DNA from: JAYRZB01 sp041916675
Lineage (GTDB): Bacteria; Pseudomonadota; Alphaproteobacteria; Rhizobiales; Devosiaceae
Direction: 5' to 3'
NCBI GenBank assembly: GCA_041916675.1
Contig: JAYRZB010000003.1
Coordinates: 186,001 to 250,000 of the forward strand
DNA: 64,000 nt
The number at the start of each line of letters is the position of its first letter. Position 1 is the first letter of the stretch. Of this stretch, positions 44,323 through 53,027 are shown one piece after another. The notes below the pieces were generated by a model. It was not told where the DNA came from. It was given only the letters and a program-made list of their open reading frames with translations, and did not search any database. The translations under genes were made by a program, and so were the position numbers.

Positions 44323-46286
44323 TCGGCCGGCACCGCATTGGCATGCGTTTTGGGCGCGCCCACGCGGAGGCGGCGATAGCTCAGCGACAGGAAGCCGCCC
44401 GCCGCCATGATCAGCGTACCGAGCCAGATCAGGGTGATATAGGGCTTGTTCCAAAGCCGCACGATGTGAGTGCCATCGTCCCCGGCCTCACCAAGCTGGA
44501 TATAGAGCTGGGAGAAGCCATAGGTCTCAATCGCCGCCTCGGTGGTGGGCATGCGGCTGGCCGTATAGACCCGGCGCTCGGCAATGGCCGAGCGTTCAAG
44601 ATTATTGCCGCGGATCGAGAATTCCCCATGCTCGGCGGCAAAGTTCGGCCCGCCCATGTCGGTCAGGCTGTCGAACCTGACCGTGAAGCCTGCAATGTCT
44701 GCCTGCTCCCCTACCTTGAGCGCGGTCACCACTTCGGTCTGCCAGGCTGTGGCTGCGACGATGCCGATTACCGATACGCCCAGTCCGAGGTGCCCGAGCA
44801 TGGTCGAATAGGCCGTGCGCGGCAACCCGGCAAGCCTGCGCAGGCTTTCAACCAGCGGGATGCGGCCAAACCTTGCCCGGTCGATAATTTCGGCCAGGGC
44901 GCCGAACGCCACCCAGAATCCCAGCAGCAGGCCGAGCGGTGCCAGCGAGACAGCCGATCCGCTCAATGCAAAGAACAGGATGGTCACAAAAAGCGCCAGG
45001 CCCGCTGCACCGGCGAGGCGCTGGGCAACAGCCACCACATCGCCCCGCTTCCAGGCGAGGAACGGCCCGAAGGGCAAAATGATCAGCAGAGGCACCATCA
45101 AGACGCCGAAGGTCAGGTCAAAGAACGGGGCACCCACCGAAATGGTGCGCCCGGTCAGCGCGTTGAGCAGCAGCGGATAGAGCGTGCCCACCAGCACGGC
45201 GGCGGTGGAGGTGGCGAGGAAGAGATTGTTCAGGATCAGCGATCCCTCCCGGCTGATCGGGGCGAACAGCCCCCCGGCACGCAGCGCCGGGGCGCGGAAG
45301 GCAAACAGCGCAAAAGCTCCACCGATCAGCACGGCGAGCATGGACAGGATCACCAGACCACGTGTGGGGTCAGACGCAAAGGTATGCACTGAGGTCAAAA
45401 TCCCCGAACGCACGAGGAATGTGCCCAGAAGGCTCAGCGAAAACGTGATGATGGCAAGGAAGATCGTCCAGATCTTGAGCGCATTGCGCTTTTCCATGAC
45501 GATAGCCGAATGCAGCAGCGCCGTCCCTGCGAGCCAGGGCATGAAACTGGCGTTCTCCACCGGGTCCCAGAACCACCAACCGCCCCAGCCGAGCTCGTAA
45601 TAGGCCCAGTACGAGCCCATGGCGATGCCAAGCGTCAGGAAGGTCCAGCTCAGCAGCGTCCACGGCCGTACCCAGCGGGCCCAGGTCGCATCGATCCGGC
45701 CCGAAATCAACGCCGCAATGGCAAACGAGAAGCAGACCGAAAAACCCACATAGCCCATATAGAGCAGCGGGGGATGGATGGCCAAACCGATGTCCTGCAA
45801 CACCGGATTGAGGTCCTTGCCCTCGAGCGGGGCCTCGGCCAGCCGCAGGAAAGGGTTGGAGGTGAAGATCGTGAACCCCGCAAACGCTGCAACCAGCAGG
45901 CTCTGCATGCTCAGCACCAGGGCCAGAAGATCCTTGGGCAATTGCCGCCCGAACACTGCCACCGCCGCGCCATAGGCAACGAGGATCGAAATCCAGAGGA
46001 TCATCGAGCCCTCATGGTTTCCCCAGACGCTGGTGAACTTGTAGATCAGAGGCTGGAGCGAGTGGGAATACTCATAGGCCAGCTTGAGCGAGAAGTCAGA
46101 AACCATGAAGGCCTGCGCCAGCGCCACAAAGGCAGCCCCCACCAGAAGGAACTGCAGGACCGAAGCCTGCCGCATGAAGCCGGTGACCTTTTCGCCCGAA
46201 CGCCAGCCCACCAGACCGACAGCCGCGGCCGCCGTGGCGATGGCGAAGGCAAGGATCAGCGCAAAGTGCCCCAGCTCGATCGACAT
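44319..46286 (-). CDS. ccmF: Haem lyase subunit CcmF
   Basis: A 655-residue multi-pass membrane protein, the core of the synthetase that attaches haem to apocytochrome c in the periplasm. Seen: the tryptophan-rich WWD-type segment (GWGGWWFWDPVENASFMPW) near residue 240, the early VWGNHEGSMILWI with a conserved histidine, and about 14 hydrophobic helices. The length matches CcmF. It is coupled to ccmH by overlap and follows ccmE with a 3-base gap. The rhizobial name is cycK. Confidence 0.97.
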   Translation of the reverse strand: MSIELGHFALILAFAIATAAAAVGLVGWRSGEKVTGFMRQASVLQFLLVGAAFVALAQAFMVSDFSLKLAYEYSHSLQPLIYKFTSVWGNHEGSMILWISILVAYGAAVAVFGRQLPKDLLALVLSMQSLLVAAFAGFTIFTSNPFLRLAEAPLEGKDLNPVLQDIGLAIHPPLLYMGYVGFSVCFSFAIAALISGRIDATWARWVRPWTLLSWTFLTLGIAMGSYWAYYELGWGGWWFWDPVENASFMPWLAGTALLHSAIVMEKRNALKIWTIFLAIITFSLSLLGTFLVRSGILTSVHTFASDPTRGLVILSMLAVLIGGAFALFAFRAPALRAGGLFAPISREGSLILNNLFLATSTAAVLVGTLYPLLLNALTGRTISVGAPFFDLTFGVLMVPLLIILPFGPFLAWKRGDVVAVAQRLAGAAGLALFVTILFFALSGSAVSLAPLGLLLGFWVAFGALAEIIDRARFGRIPLVESLRRLAGLPRTAYSTMLGHLGLGVSVIGIVAATAWQTEVVTALKVGEQADIAGFTVRFDSLTDMGGPNFAAEHGEFSIRGNNLERSAIAERRVYTASRMPTTEAAIETYGFSQLYIQLGEAGDDGTHIVRLWNKPYITLIWLGTLIMAAGGFLSLSYRRLRVGAPKTHANAVPAE

Positions 46287-46289
46287 TGG

Positions 46290-46745
46290 TCAGCTCCCGT
46301 TCGCTGCGGCCTGAGCCTCAGGTTTCCACTCGCCGCGTGCCTTGAGCGATTCGACGACTTCCTTGGGCATGTAATTCTCGTCGTGCTTGGCCAACACGTT
46401 GGTGGCCGCGAACGTCCCATCGGCGGCCACCGCGCCCTCGGCGACCACGCCCTGCCCTTCACGGAACAGGTCGGGCAGGATGCCGGTGTAGCGCGCCAAC
46501 ATCTCGGTCTGCCCGTCGGTGACCACGAAGGTGTTTACCTCACCCTCCTTGACCCAGCTCTCGCCTTTGACCAGACCGCCTAGCCGGATTGGGGTGCCCA
46601 CCGCAACCGCCTTTTCCTGCACGTCGCTGGGTGAATAGAAGAACACAATCTGGTCGCGCAGGGCGACGAGGATCAGGGTCATGGCAACCGCCAGCACGGC
46701 GGCAAGTCCGGCAATAGTGGCAAGGCGTTTTTGTTTGCGCGTCAT
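46290..46745 (-). CDS. ccmE: Haem chaperone CcmE
   Basis: A 151-residue periplasmic haem carrier with one N-terminal membrane anchor (LATIAGLAAVLAVAMTLILV). The histidine that binds haem covalently is in the diagnostic LAKHDENYMPKE motif, with the conserved Tyr four residues later. It hands haem to CcmF/H. The start at MTRKQKRLA is the usual family start; longer frames add no match. The rhizobial name is cycJ. Confidence 0.97.
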   Translation of the reverse strand: MTRKQKRLATIAGLAAVLAVAMTLILVALRDQIVFFYSPSDVQEKAVAVGTPIRLGGLVKGESWVKEGEVNTFVVTDGQTEMLARYTGILPDLFREGQGVVAEGAVAADGTFAATNVLAKHDENYMPKEVVESLKARGEWKPEAQAAANGS

Positions 46746-46755
46746 GTGATGTCCA

Positions 46756-47841
46756 TCAGGAAAGCCCGCCTTCCTTTGCCAGCGCATCAAGTTCGGCGCG
46801 CTCCATCAGTTGGGGGTAGGCAAGTTTGGCCGCATCATAGGCTTTCTGCGCCAGGTCTTTTTGATCCAGCACAAGATAGGAGCGCACAAGCCGCGTCCAT
46901 TCCTCAAGCGTTCCGCCCTCGGCCATCAACCGGTCCGACAGACCCTGCACCATGCCCGCAATCATGGCGGCCTGCTCAGAGTCGATGGCCGGAGCCGGCG
47001 CGGTTCCATCACGCCCCGCCTCGGCAGCGGCAAGGCCGTCGCGTGCCGTGGCCATCCAGGGTTCGTCACCCTTGCCCATGGCAATCAGGTCCTGCCAGCG
47101 CTCGATTGCCTCATCCCAGGCACCCGTTTGTGTCGCGTTGCTGGCAAGATAGAACCGCGAGCGAATATGGGCCGGGTCACGCGCGGCGGCCGATTGCATC
47201 AACGCCAGCGGTTCGCCGGCCATATTGCCTTCCGCCTTGAGCATCAGCGCCTCGGCCAGATCGGTCTCCGTATCGGCAGTGGGGGGAGACAGCTCAAGCA
47301 CGCGCCGGAACGCTCCGATGGCATCATCGATCCGCCCCAGCTGCATATAGGCCGGCCCGATCACCGACCAGCCGCGCAAATCGTCGGGATTGGCAGCCAG
47401 TTGGGTCTCGATGCGCTTGATCGCCACATCAAGGTCGATACTTTGCGCCGCCACATCCGCGCGGCCAGAGAGCGGCAGGCTCGGCAGATTGGGCTGGCCG
47501 AGAAACAGATAACTGGCAAAACTCAGCACAACGACCAGCACCATGCCGCCCGGTATCAGCCAGCGCGCGTGCGTTGGCGCTCCTGTCACCGCCCCTGCGG
47601 ATTCCTGCTTGAGGCGGATCAGTTCACGCGCCAGTTCGCCCTTGGCGGCAACTGCCTCAGCGGCGGTCAGGCGACCCGAAGCCAGATCGGCCTCGATCTC
47701 GCCGAGCTGCTGCCTGAAATGGCCTGTGGTTGCATCCCCAACTTCCACGCCCGGCGCGTTGACCGCACGCCCGGCCGCCGCGTAATAAAGCGCAGCGCAG
47801 GCGATTGCAGTGACGGTGATGGCAAGTATCCAGAAGACCAT
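46756..47841 (-). CDS. ccmI: Cytochrome c maturation protein CcmI
   Basis: A 361-residue apocytochrome chaperone. Two membrane helices (FWILAITVTAIACAALYYAA at the start and PGGMVLVVVLSFASYLFLG near residue 100) flank a leucine-zipper-like loop, followed by a periplasmic TPR domain (DLRGWSVIGPAYMQLGRIDD, residues about 150-260). It is the first gene of ccmIEFH. The other ccm genes (ccmABCDG) are not in the window. The rhizobial name is cycH. The 132-base spacer to the divergent flavoprotein operon holds the promoter. Confidence 0.93.
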   Translation of the reverse strand: MVFWILAITVTAIACAALYYAAAGRAVNAPGVEVGDATTGHFRQQLGEIEADLASGRLTAAEAVAAKGELARELIRLKQESAGAVTGAPTHARWLIPGGMVLVVVLSFASYLFLGQPNLPSLPLSGRADVAAQSIDLDVAIKRIETQLAANPDDLRGWSVIGPAYMQLGRIDDAIGAFRRVLELSPPTADTETDLAEALMLKAEGNMAGEPLALMQSAAARDPAHIRSRFYLASNATQTGAWDEAIERWQDLIAMGKGDEPWMATARDGLAAAEAGRDGTAPAPAIDSEQAAMIAGMVQGLSDRLMAEGGTLEEWTRLVRSYLVLDQKDLAQKAYDAAKLAYPQLMERAELDALAKEGGLS

Positions 47842-47973
47842 GTGTTCAGAAGCCTGCACGCATCGGAGACGCGCATCTATAGGACCAATCTGGGAGAAAT
47901 TGCAGCAAAACCCTCCGGCGCGTGACGCGCTGATTGCCGCAGCCTGCATCCAGACAAGCCGGGCAGCCTGATA

Positions 47974-49059
47974 ATGGCCGGTGAACCCCTGGATTTTGCG
48001 ATATTCGGCAGCTCCCCCATGGCCTTGCTGATCGCCGGTATCCTTGGCGGAGCCCTGGGCAAAAAGGTCTGCGTTGTCGGCGAGGATCGCTCGGCCTTCC
48101 GATTGGCCCGGGGGATCGACCTGTCCGTCGCCCCGGTCACCCGACCAGAGACCTGGGCCATGCTGCAAGCCTGCGTTCCCGAAGTCGCAAAGCTTGTCAC
48201 CACCGTCGGCGGTCGCGCCGCCTTCGCTAGAATCAACCCGCTCTTCATTGCCGAAACGCCGCTCGGTGCCGAAGCACTGTCGCACATGCGGCATACGGCG
48301 CTGGGGTTCGATCAGGTTGTCGAACGCGTCACCGATTCAGGTCTAGCAAACACCGAGGCGGTCTACAGAATTCGTGACGCGTTGACCCTGTTGCGCGCCC
48401 AGCTTGAACCGGCGCTCCTGACCTGGCATGCCGGGCTGGGCATTGCGCACTATTCGACCCGCGATGCCGGCATCACCGTCAAGCGCGATGGCTCGGCACG
48501 GATTGAAACCCTTCAGGGCAATGTTGAAGCGGCCCAGAGCGTGCTCGTCGACAGTTCGGCAATTGCCGAATATCTCGATGCCGACGAACGCGATCGGGTC
48601 ATGCGGGTTGAACGCTCAACCGCCATTCTCACCGAACCGACGCGCCCCCTGCTTGCCCCCGTCATGCTTTATCCCGATAGCCGGGTCATTCTGGCCCAGC
48701 GCCCCAGCGGCGGCGTGGCTGCCATCAGTCATGGCCGTGCCGACGAAGCGGCCGTGCGGGTGGGCGCCTGCCTTGCCGGCCATGGGCGGCTGCGGCGGGC
48801 CGGGCAAATGGCCTTCACTGCGGTCAGCACCACCGATGGCGCCCCGCTCATCGGGCACGCCCGCGGCACCAAGGCAATGGTGGTCACCGGCTTTGGCAGC
48901 TTCGGCGCGTTCCTTGCGCCTGCCATCGCGCGGCACCTGGCGGGCACCGGCAGCGCATTCGAGAAATCCTATTTCACCGCGCGCGAACCCGGGCGCGGTA
49001 ACAGCCGCGATGCCGTATCGGACTATCTGGCCGAAACCATTGCCGAGGTCGCGGCGTGA
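47974..49059 (+). CDS. DAO-superfamily flavoprotein, small subunit (degenerate N-terminus)
   Basis: A 361-residue member of the D-amino-acid oxidase fold, similar in plan to the beta subunit of sarcosine oxidase. The C-terminal FAD-contact region is typical (TDGAPLIGHARGTKAMVVTG, then FGSFGAFLAPAIARHL). The N-terminal dinucleotide loop is not: it reads AIFGSSPMALLIAGIL instead of GxGxxG. The gene overlaps the next one by four bases, which points to a two-subunit enzyme. The substrate is probably an amine or amino acid, but this is only by analogy. The pair sits where I would expect continuous backbone genes, so it may be acquired. Confidence 0.75.
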   Translation: MAGEPLDFAIFGSSPMALLIAGILGGALGKKVCVVGEDRSAFRLARGIDLSVAPVTRPETWAMLQACVPEVAKLVTTVGGRAAFARINPLFIAETPLGAEALSHMRHTALGFDQVVERVTDSGLANTEAVYRIRDALTLLRAQLEPALLTWHAGLGIAHYSTRDAGITVKRDGSARIETLQGNVEAAQSVLVDSSAIAEYLDADERDRVMRVERSTAILTEPTRPLLAPVMLYPDSRVILAQRPSGGVAAISHGRADEAAVRVGACLAGHGRLRRAGQMAFTAVSTTDGAPLIGHARGTKAMVVTGFGSFGAFLAPAIARHLAGTGSAFEKSYFTAREPGRGNSRDAVSDYLAETIAEVAA

Positions 49060-51092
49060 TTTCTCAGCCCAATCGTCTCGCCCAGGCCGACCACGCCTTC
49101 TCCGGTACCCTGATCGACCGTGGCAAGCCGCTATCGTTCCTGCTCAACGGCCACCGCATCGCCGGATTTGCCGGAGACACCGTCCTGTCTGCCGCCCTTG
49201 CCTCCGGCCTTGACGTGGCGGGCACCTTGGGTGGCGCTCCCATCGCGATGACCGAGGACTTTGCGCCTGCCGTCGTTCCCACCGCAAAGCTCACCGACCG
49301 CACTGCGGCCCTCCCCATGGCCCGGCTGCCTGCCTTGGACGGTCAGGACCTGACCAGTGTCGGCACCCGGGCCAGCCGCCGCACCCCCACCGGCCTGCTC
49401 GGCGCCGTCGACCGCATGCTCTTTGGCACCGGTCGCAGCCTTGGGCACATCTTCGACCGCGCCTCAGAGCTGGCCGGCCCCTGGGTGGACATGCCGGTGA
49501 CCGAGACAATCGCGGCCGACCTTGCCATCGTCGGTGGTGGGGTTGCCGGCATGAGCGCCGCTATTGCCTCCGCCCGGCTTGGCGAGCGGATCGTCCTGAT
49601 CGAACGCGGCCCCGTGCTCGGTGGTGAAGCGCGCTATTTTGGCGGTGCAGATGGCGAAGAAACCCCGTCGGCGGCCGTTGAGCGCCTGCGCGAGGAAATC
49701 GCCGGGCTCACCAATGTCACCGTCCTCACCCTGACCGAGGCGTTCGCCCTCTATGACCGCGAGATACGCGCCCATCGCGTCGCCCTCAGCGACGGAGCAG
49801 CAATCGGAACCGTCATTGCCGTTGATGCCCGTCGGCTGGTGCTGGCAACCGGGGCATTTGAGCGGCTGCCTGTCTTTACGGGCAATCGCTCGCCGGGGGT
49901 TACCGGTGCGGTCGCCGCGTTTCGCCGGGCCGACCGCTTCGGCATTTTCGGGCGCGGCGCGACACTGATCAGCACCAGCGGCAACGCGGCCTACCGGCTG
50001 GCCACCATGGCGCATGATGCCGGCATAACCGTGCAGCAGGTTTTTGACTCCCGCCTGCTGCCTCAATCGCGTTTTATCGACTATTCAAAAGCCTATGGAA
50101 TCAAGTTTGCCCGGGGGCTCAGGGTGCAGGCCGTGGCACCCGGCGGCCGCCGCAATCCTGGCCTGTCGGTCTCACTCGCCTATACCGGCGCGGAAACCGT
50201 CAATCAGATCCCGCCCGTCTGGGCTGGACAATTGATCGTTGCCGGTGGCTGGCAGCCCTCGCTGGCACTCTGGTACATGGCGGGCGGCACCAGCCGCTGG
50301 AATGCCAATGCTGCCCGGCTCGAAGCCCAGGGCAAGGTTGATGGTGTAGCGCTCGCCGGTGCCGTGGCCGGATACATCACCACCGCCGGGTGCAAGCAGA
50401 GCGGGTTTGCCGCCACCGCCGCCCTGTTCGGCCGCCGCCAGCCCTCGGTTGATGATCGAACGTTGCCGCCCGAATATGAAACGCCCGAAGATCGCACGCC
50501 GATTGCCGACTATGGCAGCCATGGTCTGGCTTATCTCGATAGCGGAACCAGCCTGACCGTCCGTCCCGCACCGCCCCGTCCGGCGCGCTTCAAATGGCTG
50601 CGCGGCGAGACGGCTCAGCGCTTCGCCTTTGCCGATCAGACCCATACGCTTACAGTGGGCGATATCGCTGCCGGCGTGCAGATAGGGGCCGTGCCAGAAG
50701 CCGATGCGGGCACCGTCGCGCAGGAGCGTTGCGTGATCGCCGGCGACCTTGTCGACATGGCCCGCCAGCATGCCATCGACCTGCCCCGCACGCGCGTCCC
50801 GCCTCTGCACATTCCGCATTACCTGCGCGGCCGGCTGGCCGGCAAGACCTCGCTCTGGCGTATCGCCGCCGATGATGGTCGGGATTTTGATCCCGGTTGC
50901 ACCATTCACGCAAGTTCCGACAAGGTCGGGCCTTTCGACACCATCGGCATTGTGATCGGCCCGGTCGGCAATGGCGTGTCGGGTGCTCATATCCTTCTCA
51001 CCAAGCCCGATGCCGCGGCCGAGGACAGGCTATATGCCCGCGACCTATCGGGTCCGGTCTCGGTCAAGCTGATTGAGAAGGTGAAAACCTAG
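49056..51092 (+). CDS. FAD-dependent oxidoreductase, sarcosine-oxidase-alpha-like, large subunit
   Basis: A 678-residue protein. Residues about 25-90 resemble the N-terminal domain of SoxA-type alpha subunits (FLLNGHRIAGFAGDTVLSAA), but there are no cysteines for a 2Fe-2S cluster. A canonical FAD/NAD Rossmann fold follows (IVGGGVAGMSAAIASARLG near residue 155). The C-terminal aminomethyltransferase domain of real SoxA (about 1000 residues) is missing; instead there is a region of unknown type (HIPHYLRGRLAGKTSLWRIA). It works with the smaller flavoprotein encoded upstream. The reaction is unknown. The stop shares CTAG with the convergent gene. Confidence 0.75.
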   Translation: MISQPNRLAQADHAFSGTLIDRGKPLSFLLNGHRIAGFAGDTVLSAALASGLDVAGTLGGAPIAMTEDFAPAVVPTAKLTDRTAALPMARLPALDGQDLTSVGTRASRRTPTGLLGAVDRMLFGTGRSLGHIFDRASELAGPWVDMPVTETIAADLAIVGGGVAGMSAAIASARLGERIVLIERGPVLGGEARYFGGADGEETPSAAVERLREEIAGLTNVTVLTLTEAFALYDREIRAHRVALSDGAAIGTVIAVDARRLVLATGAFERLPVFTGNRSPGVTGAVAAFRRADRFGIFGRGATLISTSGNAAYRLATMAHDAGITVQQVFDSRLLPQSRFIDYSKAYGIKFARGLRVQAVAPGGRRNPGLSVSLAYTGAETVNQIPPVWAGQLIVAGGWQPSLALWYMAGGTSRWNANAARLEAQGKVDGVALAGAVAGYITTAGCKQSGFAATAALFGRRQPSVDDRTLPPEYETPEDRTPIADYGSHGLAYLDSGTSLTVRPAPPRPARFKWLRGETAQRFAFADQTHTLTVGDIAAGVQIGAVPEADAGTVAQERCVIAGDLVDMARQHAIDLPRTRVPPLHIPHYLRGRLAGKTSLWRIAADDGRDFDPGCTIHASSDKVGPFDTIGIVIGPVGNGVSGAHILLTKPDAAAEDRLYARDLSGPVSVKLIEKVKT

Positions 51093-52333
51093 CCTGCGCT
51101 GGCCGCGCGCTTTTCGATGCCGTCGCGGGCCCGCCGCAGCACATCGGCATAGTCGGCATTGAAGCGCAGTTCTGCCATCTTGATGCCCGCATCGAGCCGA
51201 GCCGCCGAAATCGGGTCGCCCGGGTTGTCGCGCAGCGTGTCGAGCGTGCGGGTGATGTGCATTTCCAGCGCCTGACCGGTCTGGGTCCAGATCTGGTCGA
51301 ACAGCTGGTTCACGGCCAGCGAGTCACGGCACTCCCGCACCGTGGCCAGCAGATAGACCCCATTCAGCGCTGCCAGCAGCTGGTCGCGGTCCAGCCGGTC
51401 GGCGCCCTCGCGGGCTTTGCGCATGGCAAAATTCACATCGGGCGCAACGTCGCGCAGGCGCGGCTCGATCCGGGCCGAAACCACCTTGATCAGGCTGGCG
51501 ATCACCTGGGTCCACCGCGATCCGCGGCTAAGTTCGATGTAGCCGTTCACGGAACGGATCAGCTTGTGGAAGCGCTCGATCGAACGGCAGATCAGGTCGA
51601 TATCGGCAAAGGCGCCGACCTGGATCAGCGGCGCAATCTGGTTCTGTGCGTGGGCCAGCAAGGCATCGATCAGCGGGGCGAAACCGGCGCGCGCCACCAC
51701 CGCCTCGCCACCATCGCCAGCAATGCGGATGACGGCGGCCACCAGCCGCGAAGGATTGGCCACCTGCCCCACTGCCGCCTGCATCAGAAGCGCGTAGGCG
51801 CTCTGGTCCTGCAGCGGCATCGATTGCAGCGCCATGCCGAGCGCTGCTTCATCCTGAATGCCATTGGTCGCCCGCCCGAATGCCTTGGCCTTTTCGAGCA
51901 GGGCCCGGTGCTTGAGGGCATTCATTACAACCGGCAGCCGTTCCCACACCTGCTCTCCGCCGATCTGGGTCTTGATCCGGCGTTCTGCCTCAAAGCTGGT
52001 GCTGGCACCTGAAACCGCACCGCGTATGCGCGAAAGGATCTCAGGCATTGCCGCCTCAAGCAAAGGCAGCGCCGTAGGATCGTCGGCAGGCAGCGTGGTG
52101 TCGATCAGGTCATGGGCAAGGTCGCGGGTGATCCAGGTCCAGATTGCCGCGGCATGCTCGCGCAATATAGCCCCAGGAAACACAAACTCGGCCGGTGCCT
52201 CGACGATCACCGCGTCGATCATGCCAAAGAACGGCTTTACCGACTGCAACGCGACGCGGCTTTGGCTGGCTGCGGGTACAGCGGGCGGGCTCGTCACGGT
52301 TGGAATGGCGTTGCGCGTAAGGGCGAAAGGCAT
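51089..52333 (-). CDS. Conserved hypothetical protein, 414 aa
   Basis: A largely helical, soluble protein without signal peptide or membrane segment. It starts MPFALTRNAIPTVTSPPAVP and contains repeated helices such as LVAAVIRIAGDGGEAVVARA and CRSIERFHKLIRSVNGYIEL. I do not recognise a family. The coding quality is good throughout and the length suggests a real protein. It is convergent with the flavoprotein operon (shared CTAG) and followed upstream by a 150-base spacer. Function not assigned. Confidence 0.75.
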   Translation of the reverse strand: MPFALTRNAIPTVTSPPAVPAASQSRVALQSVKPFFGMIDAVIVEAPAEFVFPGAILREHAAAIWTWITRDLAHDLIDTTLPADDPTALPLLEAAMPEILSRIRGAVSGASTSFEAERRIKTQIGGEQVWERLPVVMNALKHRALLEKAKAFGRATNGIQDEAALGMALQSMPLQDQSAYALLMQAAVGQVANPSRLVAAVIRIAGDGGEAVVARAGFAPLIDALLAHAQNQIAPLIQVGAFADIDLICRSIERFHKLIRSVNGYIELSRGSRWTQVIASLIKVVSARIEPRLRDVAPDVNFAMRKAREGADRLDRDQLLAALNGVYLLATVRECRDSLAVNQLFDQIWTQTGQALEMHITRTLDTLRDNPGDPISAARLDAGIKMAELRFNADYADVLRRARDGIEKRAASAG

Positions 52334-52454
52334 GGGGGCGCGATGGGATCCGGTGTCAGAACCCTCATATTAGCGATGCTTGGTAAACAAGTTTGCAACG
52401 GCGGCCGCGCATATGCGTAGTTTGGTTCGCACAGCCCTGATTCACCAAGCATAA

Positions 52455-52480
52455 GGCCCAGCCGCGTCTGCGGCCGGGCC
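52455..52480 (-). terminator. Hairpin after the lipoprotein gene
   Basis: A GC-rich stem (GGCCC.GCCGC/GCGGC.GGGCC) with a 4-base loop, followed on the minus strand by TTATGCTTGG, lies 25 bases past the lipoprotein stop. Probable terminator. Confidence 0.6.
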
Positions 52481-52505
52481 CCGAGGCATTTACAGCACGG
52501 TCAGC

Positions 52506-52976
52506 TCAGCTGACCGCAGCCCAGCGGCCATCGGTTTCACGGCAGGCGGTGCCCTTGTGCACCAGGTCCTGGCCGTTGATCGAAACGGTGTGGGTATAGT
52601 CGCGGCAATCGAGGTTGTTCACCCGCACATAGGGCCCGACCGTCACATTGCCCTTGGTGCCCTTGTCGCCTGACCAGTTGCGCGGCGCGCCGGGGCGGCC
52701 AAACTGCATGGCGTAGAACTGGGCGCTCGAGGCCTGGGCTTTGTCATTGGGGGTCATCAGCGCCAGGGCGCCCTGGTCCACAAAGCCCGATGCATCAGTG
52801 GTCTGCAACGCCGCCGCGGTCGACTGCGCCGGGGTGGGCAGCACGTTCACGGTCGTCGGGGCGGTCGCCACCACGGGCACCGTCGTTGCAAAATTGTTCG
52901 ATCCGGTGCTGGTGCAGGCGGCGAGGGCAAAGATCGGCAGAAGCCATGCGGCGCGAAGAATCTTGTTCATGTTCAT
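52506..52976 (-). CDS. Outer-membrane lipoprotein, 17-kDa-antigen-like
   Basis: A 156-residue protein with a lipoprotein signal peptide (MNMNKILRAAWLLPIFALAA, then C at residue 21 in a LAAC lipobox). The C-terminal domain (LDCRDYTHTVSINGQDLVHK, then GTACRETDGRW) matches the rickettsial 17-kDa surface antigen type, with two cysteines. The middle is Thr- and Ala-rich and probably disordered. It lies 50 bases downstream of feuQ on the same strand and may be co-transcribed. It should be anchored by lipid in the envelope. Confidence 0.85.
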   Translation of the reverse strand: MNMNKILRAAWLLPIFALAACTSTGSNNFATTVPVVATAPTTVNVLPTPAQSTAAALQTTDASGFVDQGALALMTPNDKAQASSAQFYAMQFGRPGAPRNWSGDKGTKGNVTVGPYVRVNNLDCRDYTHTVSINGQDLVHKGTACRETDGRWAAVS

Positions 52977-53027
52977 TCCAATAGGGATCAGTGTTCTTGA
53001 TCGTTGGCCAATGCGGCAAAAGTGCGT

